The notes below the pieces were generated by a model, which saw nothing but the letters and a program-made list of their open reading frames with translations, had not been told where the DNA came from and did no database searches. A stretch of DNA of 64,000 bases from assembly GCA_002794785.1 (NCBI GenBank), contig NBBA01000004.1, forward strand, positions 992,001 to 1,056,000. The letters are read 5' to 3'. How positions within the stretch are numbered: position 1 is the first letter of the stretch; every line of letters begins with the position of its first letter. Below are positions 39,016 through 51,166 of this stretch, piece after piece. The DNA comes from Coniferiporia sulphurascens (Eukaryota; Basidiomycota; Agaricomycetes; Hymenochaetales; Hymenochaetaceae). Position numbers and translations under genes: made by a program.

Positions 39016-39568
39016 TCAAGAGGAGATGGTGACCTCGACTTCGACGCCGGGCTCGAGAGAGATCGAAGTCTTTTTGCAGGTAAAGTCAGCCTTGGTGTAA
39101 CAATGCATTGTAAACGATCTTGCTACGTACAATCTGCTTGACAATCTCGCTGGACGAGTGGAGGTCGATGAGCCTCTTGTGGATCTTGAGCTCGTAGCGG
39201 TCCCACGTCTTCGAACCCTCACCACAAGGCTGGTAGGAGACGGCATTAGGGAGATGCAATTGTGTTAGTAGACAATGACTGTCGCTGCTTACCGTCTTGC
39301 GGGTGGTGATCTTGAGGACCTTCGTGGGGAGACGGACGGGGCCCTTGACGCGGAGCTGCTTGTCCTTAGCCCTGTTAATCAGATCGCCACTGACTGTGTA
39401 ATGCGGCTGCTTTCAGCAAAGGTACACGAAGGGGGAGCACATCAACATACACTTCTCCAGGCTGCGCACATTGCTGCTAGTGAGCGTAATGCGAATTTTG
39501 TGGATCTTCGCCGGGGGGACGGCACCCGCAGCATCGTATTCTTTTTCACCCTTAGCGACGTAACTCAT
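39016..39568 (-). CDS. RPS20: Small-subunit ribosomal protein uS10 (S20)
   Basis: Four exons: 39568-39451, 39393-39293, 39229-39131, 39069-39016 (123 codons plus stop, phases 1, 0, 0). It is a component of the head of the 40S ribosomal subunit. Conserved stretches: [65 protein letters not shown] and the last exon [16 protein letters not shown]. Length fits the family. The start is the methionine of [15 protein letters not shown]. It shares a short divergent promoter with the splicing-factor gene on the other strand. Confidence 0.96.
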
Positions 39569-39806
39569 CCTGTCTTGATGATGTTGAGGAAAGTCAGCGG
39601 TGACTGGTGAATAAATGCTGTTAACGAGACGCAATTATTTCGTTGTCGGACAGACGACGTACCTAAGGCCTTGGTGGTTGTGTGTATGAAGGGAAATTTA
39701 GAGTTTGTAGATCAGACCTCCGTAAAAGGTACTATCCCGCGCACAGACCACCCGCCGCGCGTGACGTGAGCAGTCCCTGTGGCCGCTGGTACTGACACCT
39801 ACAGTC
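39569..39806. promoter_or_regulatory. 238-base bidirectional promoter (RPS20 / saf4-like gene)
   Basis: Only 238 bases separate the two divergent start codons, so both core promoters must lie here. No TATA box is obvious in it, as is common for fungal ribosomal-protein genes. Confidence 0.6.
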
Positions 39807-41031
39807 ATGCAAGGTATGTGAGCACAGGGCGACTCCTCGAGACATTTCTTTAATATTGTTATGCAGGCTTTAACAAATACTACCCGCCGGACTACGACCC
39901 TCAGGCCCACAGCAGCTTAAACGCATACAGAGGCAAGTTGCCACAAGTTACTGTTTCAATCTTACTAACCTACCGGTGTGTACAGGAAAACATGCTCTGG
40001 GAGACAGAGCCCGCAAGATTGATCAGGGTATCCTAATTACGCGCTTCGAGCTACCGTACAACATCTGGTGGTACGTACATCTTGCTAACCCCTCTGCACA
40101 TCCGAACTGGCTAAGAGTATCCGTGCTACTCCCTCAATCTGAAGCGATGGCTGCAACAATCACATCGGGATGGGTGTGCGATACAACGCTGAGAAGAAGA
40201 AAATCGGCAACTATTACTCCACGCCCATCTACTCCTTCCGATGCAAGTGCCACTTGTGTGACAATTGGTTCACCATCGAGACCGACCCGAAGAATACGCG
40301 CTATGTGGTGACCTCCGGTGCTCGTCAGAAAGACGAGGAGTGGGACCCTGAAGAAAATGGTGGATTTGCCATTCATGGTATGCATTTTTTTTCCCGCTCG
40401 TTTACACAAACTCCAAAGGTACTGACAGGTTTTACCAGATCCTGACAAAGCAGGTCCTTCAGACCCGCTCGCAGCTCTTGAAAAGTCCACCCAGGCTCAG
40501 AACCATCTCACCTCTGTCCAAGTCCCCCGACTAGAATCCCTACAATTGCTTTCAGACCACTACAACAGCGATCCTTTCGCACACTCGTCGCGCGTACGCA
40601 AACGCTTCCGTGTAGAAAAGAAACTTGACAAGGCAAGAAAGGATGCGGACGACTTGGTAAAAGATAAATACGCGCTCCCAGAATCACTTACACTGGTTGC
40701 CGACGACGACTCTGTAAAAGAAGAAGCAAAAGAGGCATTCGCACTTGGTTCGAGTCAGCGCGCGGAAGAAAATGCGAGGAAACGACGACTAGTGGCGGAG
40801 TTTCGGCCGCTTAGTCCCTTCGCAGGTTCACGGCCCCGGACCTCATTGCGAGAGCGCACGAGCCGGGCTCCAATAAGCGGCCGCTCATCGACAGAGGCTG
40901 CGGCTGGAGCATCATTCTCACTTAGAAGTCGTCTACTGCAAAATACGGCCCGCCATTCCGACCCGTTCTTAAAGGAAAGTCGGGCCAAGCCATTAAACGC
41001 TAAAATGTTGGGGATTAATGTCAGGAAATGA
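39807..41031 (+). CDS. saf4: CCDC130/Saf4-type (CWC16 family) splicing factor
   Basis: Five exons: 39807-39813 (ATG plus four bases), 39867-39932, 39986-40070, 40145-40377, 40439-41031 (327 codons plus stop). Family signature: GFNKYYPPDYDP, ARKIDQGILITRFELPYNIW, CDGCNNHIGMGVRYNAEKKKIGNYY, YSFRCKCHLC and SGARQKDEEWDPEENGGF. The two CxxC pairs form the zinc site of the Yju2/CWC16 fold. The CDGCNNHIGMGVRYNAEKKK form is that of CCDC130/Saf4 rather than Yju2. These proteins act at the catalytic spliceosome. The tail is Arg/Ser-rich. The first coding exon is only seven bases, and the second intron has a GC donor with the full consensus AG/GCAAGT. Confidence 0.93.
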
Positions 41032-41496
41032 GTTTTTCTGGTGTGATGTGTCGCCATGCCTCTTTTACCCACATAATTCTGTAATGTCTCGTTGAGCGTA
41101 ATGGTCAATGTGTATTTTTGTTGTATATTTCCGCAGTATTAGGGTTCCAGTAACATATAATGGATAGCAAACGCGATCGCGACAAAGAAAAACGTTACGA
41201 GTACAGCAGGCGAGACAAGAGACCGGAGGTGACAGTGTTGTGCGGGATATGATAACATGCATATGATATGATATACGATATGATGGAAGACGACGGGGTA
41301 GGGGGAGGGGGGCGTCGAGATCGGAGAGGGCTGATCAAGAAAAGTAGCTGGAAAAACGGCGGGACCGGAAGAATAAAGCAATCAAGGGACAATGAAACAG
41401 AGGTGATGATAAGCGTTACACAAGAGCAAAGCCGAGAAAACCCCCGAGCGACGCAAGGTAAGAAAGAATAAAAAGAACCGATAGAAGAAGGTGCAT
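41032..41496. other. Tail-to-tail spacer
   Basis: About 465 bases between the stops of the splicing factor and the Swi1-like gene. Contains an ATATGAT-rich patch at about 41258-41283; no gene seen. Confidence 0.55.
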
Positions 41497-43539
41497 CTAG
41501 GTAGAGATAGCCCACGAATTGTCCCCAGACGAAGGCGGCATGCTGTCCCATTTCCATATATCCGAGGAACTGTAGTAACCCGCCTCACCACCATCAAGCT
41601 CGCCCCAAATACCAAGACGCAGTGAATCAGGCGTAGACTCAAACAGTGATTCAATACCTGCTTTAGACTCGGAAGAGTCAACTATCTTTGCGCTGTCGCC
41701 CGACGCTGCTGCACTCGTAGTGGGATGATCAGCTTCTGACCCTAAACCAGACTCCGGACTTGGGTTCGTCGAGGACGTTGGCACTAGATCAGGTGTTTCA
41801 GCTTTCTCGGAATCTTGCTGAAAAGCGGTGAAGTCGAGGAAGCTGAAGAACGAGTCGTCCCCTGTTGGCGACGACTTCGGTGATGCAAGCCCAGTCAAAT
41901 CAGCAGCGGAAGAACCTTCTGCTGAATCCGGAATATCTATTCCAGGACCTACGGTCTTCACCAGTTGTGCTAGCGCTTCTTGGAGGTCCGGGGGTAGAGC
42001 AGAGTTATTGCTGAGTGTCAGAACTTCTGTCATGTCGCTGTAGAACTGCGCGGCTTGTCCGGTAGTTTTTATGCTCTCGGCCTCCGCTTGTCTCTTCGGC
42101 AGCTCCTCCTCTGCTGTCTCCTCCCATTCGCTCTTGATCCGCTTCGAAGGCATCTCATCGTTTGATACGTCCGAAGGCATAGAAGAGTCTGCCAGAGGTG
42201 GACCATCCTCTTCACGGGACCTCTTAAGAGAATTCTCCGAGGGGGAGGGTGCAGCGTGCGAAGGGCTAGGCACAGGGTCGGAAGCTGGCGTAGGAGCCTG
42301 TGTAGCGGAAGCGACTGGGGGTACAGCCTTCGATACCCTCCGTTGCCTCGGAGCCTTGGGTTTAGTGTTTGCCTTGTTCTTGGGCGACTTCGGCGTCTGG
42401 GGAGAGGCTAGCGTATGACTAGGGGTAGGGGCAGAGTGTGCTGGTGTCGAAGCCGACGGAGAAGGCGCGTTGTCTACAACATTGGGTGATGATACCGAAG
42501 CCCTTGGTTTCCCTTGTTGAACGGACGAAGGACGAACGGGGGGCACTGCAGGGCGGTTCTGCGGCACCTGAAGGTTTTGCATTGAATGTTGGGACGACGG
42601 GGGCTGCACAGTGGGAGGACGAGGAACGGGAGCCATCATAGATGGGGAAGATACAGGATTCATTGGCGAGGAAGCTTGCTGTGGGACTGGCAAAAATTGC
42701 GGCCCTCCCTCGCCAGGTCGCTGTCCTGAGTTCGCGGCACGTTGCATTGCCATTTGGCGAAGCCCTGACAACCCTGACAAAAGACGACCTTTTGCTTCAG
42801 CAACGGAAGAAGCCAGTTTTTCCAACAAAGGCACGTCGAAGATGTACGTTGGCGTGGGTGATTGAAGCAAACTGTGCTGTCTCTCCACTAGATGCATCTA
42901 CGACACCCGGATGAGTCAAAGGCACAAGAAAGAACACGAAAATAATACCATATTCAAAATCCCTTTCGTTAACTTCACATCGTTCGTGCAACCAAAATAC
43001 ATCGCCAGGAATTTGTCCATTTCCGTCAATGTTCTATGTATGTTCTCCAAGATAGCATTGAACTGTGCCCTATCGCTTTCGGGAACAAGTTTCGCGGCCA
43101 GCGGCGCAAGACCTGTAAAAGTGAATTAGCGTAAATCGGGACATCGGCAAATTATTTACTTCGCTCATTCGAGACATCCTGCCTCAGTTGGTTGATCAAG
43201 GCAGCGACATTTGCAGACACCTCCGGCGAGACTTTCATAGGTCCATTAAGACCATTCAATTGGCCGACATTGTGACCGTTCACGGGGCGTTGAGGAGGCG
43301 TATCGTTCGAAAATCCAGCCACAGACGTCGAACCATGCTGACCAACACTGTTCCCGTTCACAATCGCGCCTTGCGGCTGCATGGGCGGGGGGCTTTGATG
43401 CGGAGCCTGCGCTTGTGGTTGGCCCATGAAACCGGGAGGGTGCGCCAAGGATTGCTGCTGCTGCTGCTGCTGCTGCTGCTGACGTTGTTGCTGCTGCTGC
43501 AATTGCTGTTGCTGTAATTGCTGTTGCTGCTGTTGTTGC

Positions 43540-43586
<47 letters not shown>

Positions 43587-43837
43587 CTGCTGTTGCTGCT
43601 GCTGTTGCTGTTGCTGCTGCTGCTGCTGAAGGAAAGCTTTGCGTTGCGACTGAAGTCGCTGCCATTGTGCCTGGAGCGGCTCTCTATGTATTTCAACTTG
43701 CTGGATTAATGGTTCCGGTAAACCCTGGGTACGCATGACGTCTGCAGAAAAGTTCGACATCTTCATCAACTGTATGATCTGTTGCTGCGACAACCCCGAA
43801 AGCTGCGGCAACTGAAACTGCTGCTGCTGCTGCTGCT

Positions 43838-43869
<32 letters not shown>

Positions 43870-43881
43870 TGTTGCTGCTGC

Positions 43882-43928
<47 letters not shown>

Positions 43929-46112
43929 AACTTGTTGGTTTGATGTCTGCGGCGCGGTCATAGACTTCTTCACGATCGCGCTAACTAGTGCCGTCTCGAA
44001 CGACTCCATTAATTTCTCGTACAAAGATTTGATGTGCTCCGTAGCGCGCGCGGCGGTTTGATTAAGGTCCGTACTGCCGCCTGGCTGGAAGCCCATCTTC
44101 GCCGCAACGACGCTCCATAACTCATGCCGCCTCACCTAAACCGCAGTCTTAGATTATCAATTTGACAGAAATGGATTCTACGACTCACCATGGCCACGCC
44201 ACCTAAAGCCATTACTTCCGAGTACAAATCGTACAGGTCTAGATTGCGATTGCCAATCTGAAAGTACCGAGGGTCGGGCTTGATGTTATTGCGAGCCCAC
44301 CAATTATTTAGCATAGTTTGAAAATTCTGGCGGTTGGGAGGAGGTAAACCCGCAGCGCCATGCCTCTGGCCGTCTTGCCCCTCAAAGGATGAAAGTTTCT
44401 GGCTCGCATTTACTTGCCCAGGAATCTGCGCCACGCTCGGTGAAGGCTGTGGCGAAGGCTGGTTGGCTTGATGTTGATTATACGCATCTAAGATCTGCTG
44501 CTGAGGCGTAGGGCCCGTCCTAGGCACCGGAGTGGTCTGCTGCGACTGAATAAGGTTCGGGTGGTAAGACAAAGACTGATGGGACGGTTGGACTTGTCCA
44601 TTCTGCTGGGGCACATTTGATAACTGTTGTGTCGACATCAACCCGTTCGTCGCCAGCTGGTTTGTAGGATTCTGGTTGACCTGGGAAATCCAACCCGTAC
44701 CAGGTTGCATATGTTGGTGTCCTAGCTGCTGTTGCGCCGCGTTAGTAAAACTCATGGAACTAATGTACAACAGTCAGTTATCCTGTTTGTGATATCGCAT
44801 GACATCAATAGCTAACCTTTGTCCTTGAGCCGCAGTCGCCGCTTGCTGCATGTGAGCATTCCCTAGCTGCGCCTGGGCATACATGAGTCTATTAAGCAGA
44901 ATTTCTTTTTGCTGCACTTGAGTCTGTTTAGCTCTAATCGCCGCAGCGGCTTCGGGCTGTCCGGACGGTTGACTCCTCATTATATTCGCCAACTGAAGCT
45001 TGTCCGCATCAATATCGCGCTTCAAATGCACTGCCTTCATTTTAATTTCCTCCGGGGTAAGATCGCGACCGTCCTTCGTACGCAAAAGCTCCCGATAAAG
45101 GTGTTGGAGAGCCTGCTGCTGTTGATTCAGCGCGGCAGGCATCTGCTGTTGTCCTTGTGTGTCTGGCTTCGGTGGAAACATCCCATGCTGGAAGGAAAAC
45201 TGTCCAAGATTAGGTTGGCCAGTGAACGACGGGCCCTGCTGAGCAAAATTTGTCGGGCCACCCTGAGTTTGTTGTTCGCGAGTTTGACTGAGGAGTCCAA
45301 GCTGTCTACCCATTCGTAACATCGCTGGATTCGACCCAAGCGCGGGATTTGCGGCGTTGCGTGCGGCGAGCATCTGTGCCATTTGTATATTCCCGAGTCC
45401 ACCGCCAAGACCGGACCCCATCCCACCGCCCTGCATACCCTGCTGGCGCTGCATTGCCTGCATCGCGTTTTGATTGAGCTGTGCGCTGTTCAGCTGAGGC
45501 ATTGCGCCGAGGTTCGGATATTGCTGCGTTTGTTGCAATTGAGGCGACTGCTGCTGCTGTGCTTGAGCCTGACTTCGAAGAAATTCGGCCATCTGTAAAG
45601 AGGCTGTCAGATGCTGCGAGTACGTGGATTTGCACTCCTAGAAATGCTGAAACGGGCGTGAACAGAATGAAGAACAAAATATGGGGCGGGTACAGGAGGG
45701 CGTGCGAATAAAATAACGGAAATACCAGAATCTGATAATGCATATGTCCGAAAATGGAAGGTATGTGGGGGTGTAGACTGGTGACCACTACTCATCAGAG
45801 GGGTCGGGTCGCCGATGAACGTTCCGCCTCCAATGCAACGGAAACAGATCCCGAAAGAATTAGAAAGAGACGAACCTGGGGAGTAAGTTGGTTCAAATCC
45901 CCTCCACTCATCTGCGCACGGTGTCTGCTCTGGAATTGTTGCCACAACCTCTGGTGATCAGGATTCGGGACACCTTGTATGGACTGTGCGGGGTTTGCAT
46001 TGGCCTGGGCCTGCTGCTGCGCTAGCTGCGACTGTTGCTGCTGAGTGAGGTTCATATTGAAGTTTCCTGAGGGCATAGGATAGCCAGGAAGATGGTTTGG
46101 ACGGTCCGCCAT
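41497..46112 (-). CDS. SWI1: Swi1-like ARID/BRIGHT-domain protein (SWI/SNF chromatin remodeller subunit)
   Basis: Six exons: 46112-45876, 45592-44817, 44759-44189, 44135-43160, 43112-42949, 42897-41497 (1374 codons plus stop, phases consistent). The ARID DNA-binding domain spans exons 3-4 (NFQTMLNNWWARNN...LDLYDLYSEVMALGGVAMVRRHELWSVVAAKMGF). Large Gln-rich blocks flank it, including two CAG/CAA polyglutamine tracts encoded at about 43445-43630 and 43820-43926 and shorter runs in exons 1-2. A Pro/Ser/Lys-rich disordered tail follows. ARID1/Swi1-type subunits target the SWI/SNF complex to DNA; the combination ARID plus Gln-rich flanks in a fungus fits Swi1. The 283-base intron 1 is unusually long for this genome and may hide a small exon. 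The start MADRPNHLPGYP was chosen for frame and family-like sequence. Confidence 0.87.
43445..43630 (-). repeat. Interrupted CAG/CAA microsatellite coding polyglutamine
   Basis: On the minus strand this reads as mixed CAG and CAA codons with a few Leu/Arg interruptions. A second tract lies at 43820-43926. Mixed codons slow slippage, yet length variation between strains is likely. The long antisense poly-Leu frames here are shadows of the repeat. Confidence 0.85.
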
Positions 46113-47895
46113 AGCGCGATAGCCGCTGGTCTCACGGAGGGGCGTCTCTTTAAAGGATGCCGCGCAAGGCGGGCAGGAGAGTAAAGTTGCGTCTACTGCA
46201 GCGGCGAAAGGCGCTCGGACGACGAGGAGAGAGTGCGGACGGCGGGAGGGACGGCGGGAAGGATTGGAAGGAGGTTGAGGTCGTGAATGAGGGCGACCTG
46301 TGTGAACGCGTTTGCCGTCGGAGCCTGAATGGATCCCGCGGCTTTTTCCGAGCCTCTGCGGTTCCGGCAAATATTGCGGCCTATTTACACACTTTTCACT
46401 TCTTTACCTTCCATATAACTGCTGCAAAGTCCAGGGTACCCAGGTACGTTATTAAGTGATTATCTCTTCGTATACTGCCGTTCGACGATAAAAATTGTCC
46501 CAAGCCCGCCTTTGCGTTTCTGTCGGTAAGCACGGCATACAGGGACATCCCGGCGGTCTCGGTAATTATTAATCTTCTTCATCCTCACCGGGTCGGAGAA
46601 CTTTATGTTTTTTGCGCAACAGAATACGTTCCTTGCTTTTTCTCGTATTATGAGGTAGGCTCACAGACGAATATTCCAGTGAAAACGATAGCATTAAAAG
46701 TACCTGATGGATTGGATATGTACGAGAATATTTTTTATTACGCAGAAACGTTATTTTCTGCAAGTTCTTGTTCTGCCGCAAAAGGAAGTGGATGCCGGCC
46801 GAGCTGGAGCGGTGCAAGGAAACACATATTATAATACTAGTACTGTTTGCACCGTAGCCACTTGATGGTTGCACTCTGAACCATACCTGGTTGCATTTCA
46901 TCGCATGGATGGTCTCTTCGTGCTTAATATGGGTCCGCGTTTCAGATGCTTACTTATCCAGATGTCAAATGCACAGGTGTTGCGCGCGCATTATTATGCC
47001 CTCGTCCAAGTCTTGTTGGACACGCACCACACGAGCGTGGACAGAGGGTTCGTGGAGAGGCTCTGGTGCAGGCGCTCGCATGGAGAGGCATATGGCTGCC
47101 CGAACAATTCATCAATGAAGCTTGTCTCGCCGCAAGTGAACCCAACTGCGGTCACAATCATGACGGCCCCCAAGCTGAACTTCATCCGGACGGGACATTC
47201 CGCGACCATTTCAGAAATCGGCGACAAGCATGCTGTATTTCCTGCTGGAAGTCGATATGCCCAGATAGACGCCTTCCGAAGAGCACACAGCTGACCCGCA
47301 GCCCGGTTCGCAGATATCCGAATCCCTCTGATGTTTATTCTGGTATTTATTTAATATCTTAATCCGTCAACCGTGCATACACCCAAAGGGGTTGAAATAC
47401 TATAAGTGCACGACTGACTCGTATGCGTGAGACTGTAGGGATGAATTTGCGGAGATAAAGGTCGGGAGAACGCACCACCATAACGGACATGACAACTACG
47501 AGAGGTTGACATGCATCGACCGCTTAGTAGGATAATCCTGGCTCGATGACTTCAAAGATCGGGTGCCGGGACGTAGACCGACCACATCCCATTCGCGGAC
47601 TGATCATGATACTGTGATAATACCCATAGGATGCCCAGTACCGTCCTCCGCGGTGATATGGGCCGCTGCTTTTTTCCCGTTTTTACCGGGGGCATCGGTC
47701 CAGTAGATCAACGAGATCAAGTAGCACACCGTGCATACAACTGTGCAGCGGAAAATCACTCCAGATCAAACGTGGCATAGTGTTAGCCAGTCCGATCCCT
47801 TGGTGAGTTCAACGCCGCGTCAGGCAGACTCCAGCTTAATTGCCGGACTTCATCTCGTTGGAAGTCCATACGAAAGAACTTGTATATTTATGTTC
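46113..47895. other. Gene-sparse region
   Basis: About 1.8 kb. Three overlapping + strand frames at 46869-47362 compete; the most gene-like (46946-47362) contains ALAWRGIWLPEQFINEACLA and NCGHNHDGPQAELHPDG but no motif I recognise and no splice partners. The 46113-46450 part is the Swi1-like promoter. Confidence 0.35.
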
Positions 47896-49413
47896 CTAAC
47901 CTCGCCGAAACCTTAAGTCCACACCCGCAACCCCCGCACAGTCCCCGGGCTCGTAAATCCCCCGCATGTGCAAATCCGCTGTCTCCAAGTCTTGTATGCT
48001 CTCAGCAACGGTCACAAAAGCGAAGCTTTGCTCGAAAAAATAGTTGTTGGAGCTTGTAACATTGCCTACCAACTCCCAATTTTTTCTCCAAAATGCACGG
48101 TGTCGAGTGCATGTACCGATGCCGATAATAATAAAATTTGGCACGAAGGCTATTGTTATCCTCAAATAGCGGAATCCCACAAGTCGCCGTACATAGACCC
48201 CACAAAGTGGTAAGTAAAGCAGGCGGTGCTGACCCTGACCAAAGGGGAAGGATAAATGAGAACATGCCCGGTTTTGACCAACCTTTCGAAAACTCCAAGT
48301 CGGAAGTCGAGCTGTAAGGAACATGTTAAGTGGCGGGCCCGAAACACCAGAAATACAAGGGGCAGTCGACATAAAGTATATGCTTGACAAATCATGTCCC
48401 TTACCCACTAAACAGCACACAGCTTCACTCCAGCCTTTCTTTGTAGCCATGGGCGTACTGGACCGCCGCCCAGTCGAAGGCATATTTCCAACACGCGCAG
48501 AAGCCCGTTCGCGATAGCATGCACCCGCGTTGATTTCAAGCAAGTGGTGTCCGATATCATCTGGTCCTCGCTCATTCCTCACTCGTACGACGCAGCTTGA
48601 GCGTGTGCATATATGCAACTATAAGCTCCCTTGTCGGTACTTCGCGCGAAGAAACACACTATCGGATTAACCATGAGTTTTTTGGTACTGAAAGTAAGCA
48701 AAGTCAATTTAGTAGACCAATGGGGGATGTTGAGCAATGAGAGCTATCCTGGGACCTACCCTAGAAAAACGCCCTTGTTTGTTTGTCCTCATGATCTGCG
48801 GCCTCCGCTTTACCCGTCCTAGCCATGGAGCACGAAGTATCTTACGCCCAAAATTCTGTCCTTCGGTATGTCCAGTCCTTCGGATAGGCATATTCGATAC
48901 GATTGGACTTGGTCAATATTCAAGACAGCGAACGTATTGTATTTGTCGCGAGTAAACTGCGCTTTACAAAGTCGCACTTATCAAGAGCACCGAAACAAGT
49001 GTGAGCAGAAGATAGCACGCCAGGAAAAAGCATTACTATGAAGATGTAGTGCAGTCCGGACCGCCGAAACCAGAACGAGGACCACGGATCATTCCTGATT
49101 GACTTTGAGACGCGTAGAATGAAAGAGCCGCCGGAGCATGCCAGAGGACAGGGGAATACTAGCACTAGAAAGCTCAGCCTGGGGAGCAGGGGACCAAAAT
49201 AGTTGACAGCTCATCCATCACCGAGGACTGACCTGGTTAGTACCGAGGTCCCGCGCATCTCAGCTGGCAACGGTCGCCCCAGCGCATCAATGCTGACCCA
49301 CGTCTTGTCCCCCCTCGGTCAATAAAGAAGAAATTGTACAGACATCCAACCTGAAGAATTTAAGCAGGATGTTTAGTGGAAGCGACATAGCGGCATGAAA
49401 GAGGAGGAGTAGC
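47896..49413 (-). CDS. Unresolved, possible multi-exon gene
   Basis: Coding-like pieces on the minus strand: MSLPLNILLKFFR (from 49413) spliced to DKTWVSIDALGRPLPAEMRG and a hydrophobic stretch near 49165-49000 (LSFLVLVFPCPLACSGG...GLHYIFIVMLFPGV); FTRDKYNTFAVLNIDQVQSY near 48960-48900; and a 240-codon open frame at 48618-47896 with hydrophobic parts (RITIAFVPNFIIIGIGTC). GT/AG sites occur between pieces, but I could not prove a single frame, and the boundaries are only an envelope. It may be a membrane-protein gene, two genes, or a decaying one. No family recognised. Confidence 0.3.
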
Positions 49414-49651
49414 GCTAAAGAATCGAGACCCGTCCGTGCTTAGTCATGTGATTGGTCGTAGCCAATCTCGTCATCCCGTAGTACACGGTCGCGGTCTCGT
49501 CCGCATGTGGGGCGGTGCCCAGGCATGCTGCGGCCCCTCGTCTCTCATTGTCAGCTCACTTCACACTTTACCTCCAAACATTTACATCCCCGTCGCCGAC
49601 GCCGACGCCGCCGCTACTGACGCCCGCCCGCGAGCAGCTGCGCTTTCTCTG

Positions 49652-51166
49652 ATGGCCTCACCCGATCCGTCCCCGCCGCAGTACTCCTCTATCGTGGCCT
49701 CGCCTGTTGGCCATACTGCGTCATCCGCCCAACATACCACGCATCACTCAAACGCTTCGGCATACACACTTGCAACCATTCCGCATGCTGGACCTTCCAC
49801 TCCGCGCTCGATGTCGCCTGTGTCTTTGCGGTCCAATGGTTCCGACCGTTCGCTTTTAATAGACTCAAATCCCACGACACCCTCGTACGGAACGGCTTTG
49901 TCTTCGCGTAGCGGGAATGTATCATCAAGGAAGATTTTGCTGAACGCGGGAATAAAAATGGCCGCTCTCTTCGTCATTAGCACGGTCTTACTTGGTGGAA
50001 CACTGTGGCTTGCATTACCACCAATAGAAGAGTGCGTAAAGACTTTAAAAGGTTATGAACACAAAGCTGATCCCATTGTTTGTAATATTCAGGGAGGATC
50101 GACCTGCCCTCCGTGTGCCCAAGTCATTTGCCCAGCTCCAAGCACTTAATTTTCTACTCAAGAAGTACCGTGATATTTATCCCGTTCGCATAGTTATATG
50201 CTATGTTACAACGTATTTATTGTAAGTACAAACTTCCGTTCCTACAACCCAGAATTCGGCATTTGCCATGGTCTACGAACTACGAACCGTGGAGTGCTTA
50301 CTCCTTCTTCATCTAGCCTTCAAGCATTTTCCTTACCCGGGTCCATGTATTTATCCATCCTTGGTGGTGCGGTCTGGGGAGTGCCAATTGCTCTCCCGCT
50401 CGCTTGCACGTGTGTCGCCTCCGGCGCAACCCTCTGCTATCTCATTTCCGCCGCGCTTGGTCCTGCACTTCTCACACTCCCCAAGTGGTCCCAGCGTCTT
50501 GAGCGATGGAGCGTGACGCTCGCCTCGCAGCGCGCAAATTTAATATCTTACCTGATTGTGCTCCGTATCGCGCCCTTCCCTCCGCATTGGGTAGTCAACG
50601 TGCTTGCGCCCCATCTGCGTATCGGGCTACTCCCGTTCTGGGTATCCACGTTCCTCGGCATACTCGGCGTCTCTGTCATCCACACGACAATCGGCGGTGG
50701 GCTCGATGACATGACGAGCGCCGCAGACTTCCACCTCATCTCGTGGCGCAACGGGCTCGGGCTGAGTGCTGTCGTTGCCGGAGTGCTTATTCCCGTCGGC
50801 CTTCGCTATGCGCTCTCGCGCCGGGTTGGCGGTGCGATCGCACTCACAGACGATGATGAGATAGATAGTGCCGAGGGCGTAGGCGCCGAAGGCGAAGACC
50901 CTGTCCTTGCGCAAGGACCGGTCGGACCACTCGGGAAGGGCAAGTCCGCTGCTCCTCTTCTCATCCTTCTCTCGGACTCGGAGGACGATGATGATGACGT
51001 GTTGGATGGAGAGGAGGATGAGATCCTCGAGGCAGGTCCGGCCTTGACTTCTACCAAAGGGAAAGATGTCGAGCGAACAGGAGGGGGAAAGTCCGAAGCG
51101 GCGACGGACGTCCTCATAGATTTCTCGACAAAGGCGACTGACACCGACCTGAGCACGCACCAATAG
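49652..51166 (+). CDS. VTT-domain (DedA/TMEM41/Tvp38-like) membrane protein
   Basis: Three exons: 49652-50031, 50093-50221, 50317-51166 (452 codons plus stop). A Ser/Pro-rich cytosolic N-terminus leads to a first helix (MAALFVISTVLLGGTLWLAL), then the VTT core: VPKSFAQLQALN, YPVRIVICYVTTYLFLQAFSLPGSMYLSILGGAVWG, a Gly/Ala-rich helix pair, RIAPFPPHWVVNVLAPHLRI, PFWVSTFLGILGVSVIHTTIGGGLD and a final helix. VTT proteins act in ER/Golgi membranes; TMEM41B and VMP1 are lipid scramblases, and this role is transferred from relatives. The tail after the last helix is about 115 residues, with acidic Asp/Glu runs and no domain. The N-terminal start is the first ATG continuous with the coding-like sequence; an upstream in-frame ATG exists at 49436. 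Confidence 0.88.

Noticed and set aside
43518..43709. Long poly-leucine ORF and poly-Ala/Ser frames
   Set aside because: Antisense or shifted readings of the CAG/CAA polyglutamine tract in the Swi1-like gene.
46869..47362. Transposase or retroelement fragment
   Set aside because: Three competing frames, no DDE/RT motifs and no terminal repeats seen.
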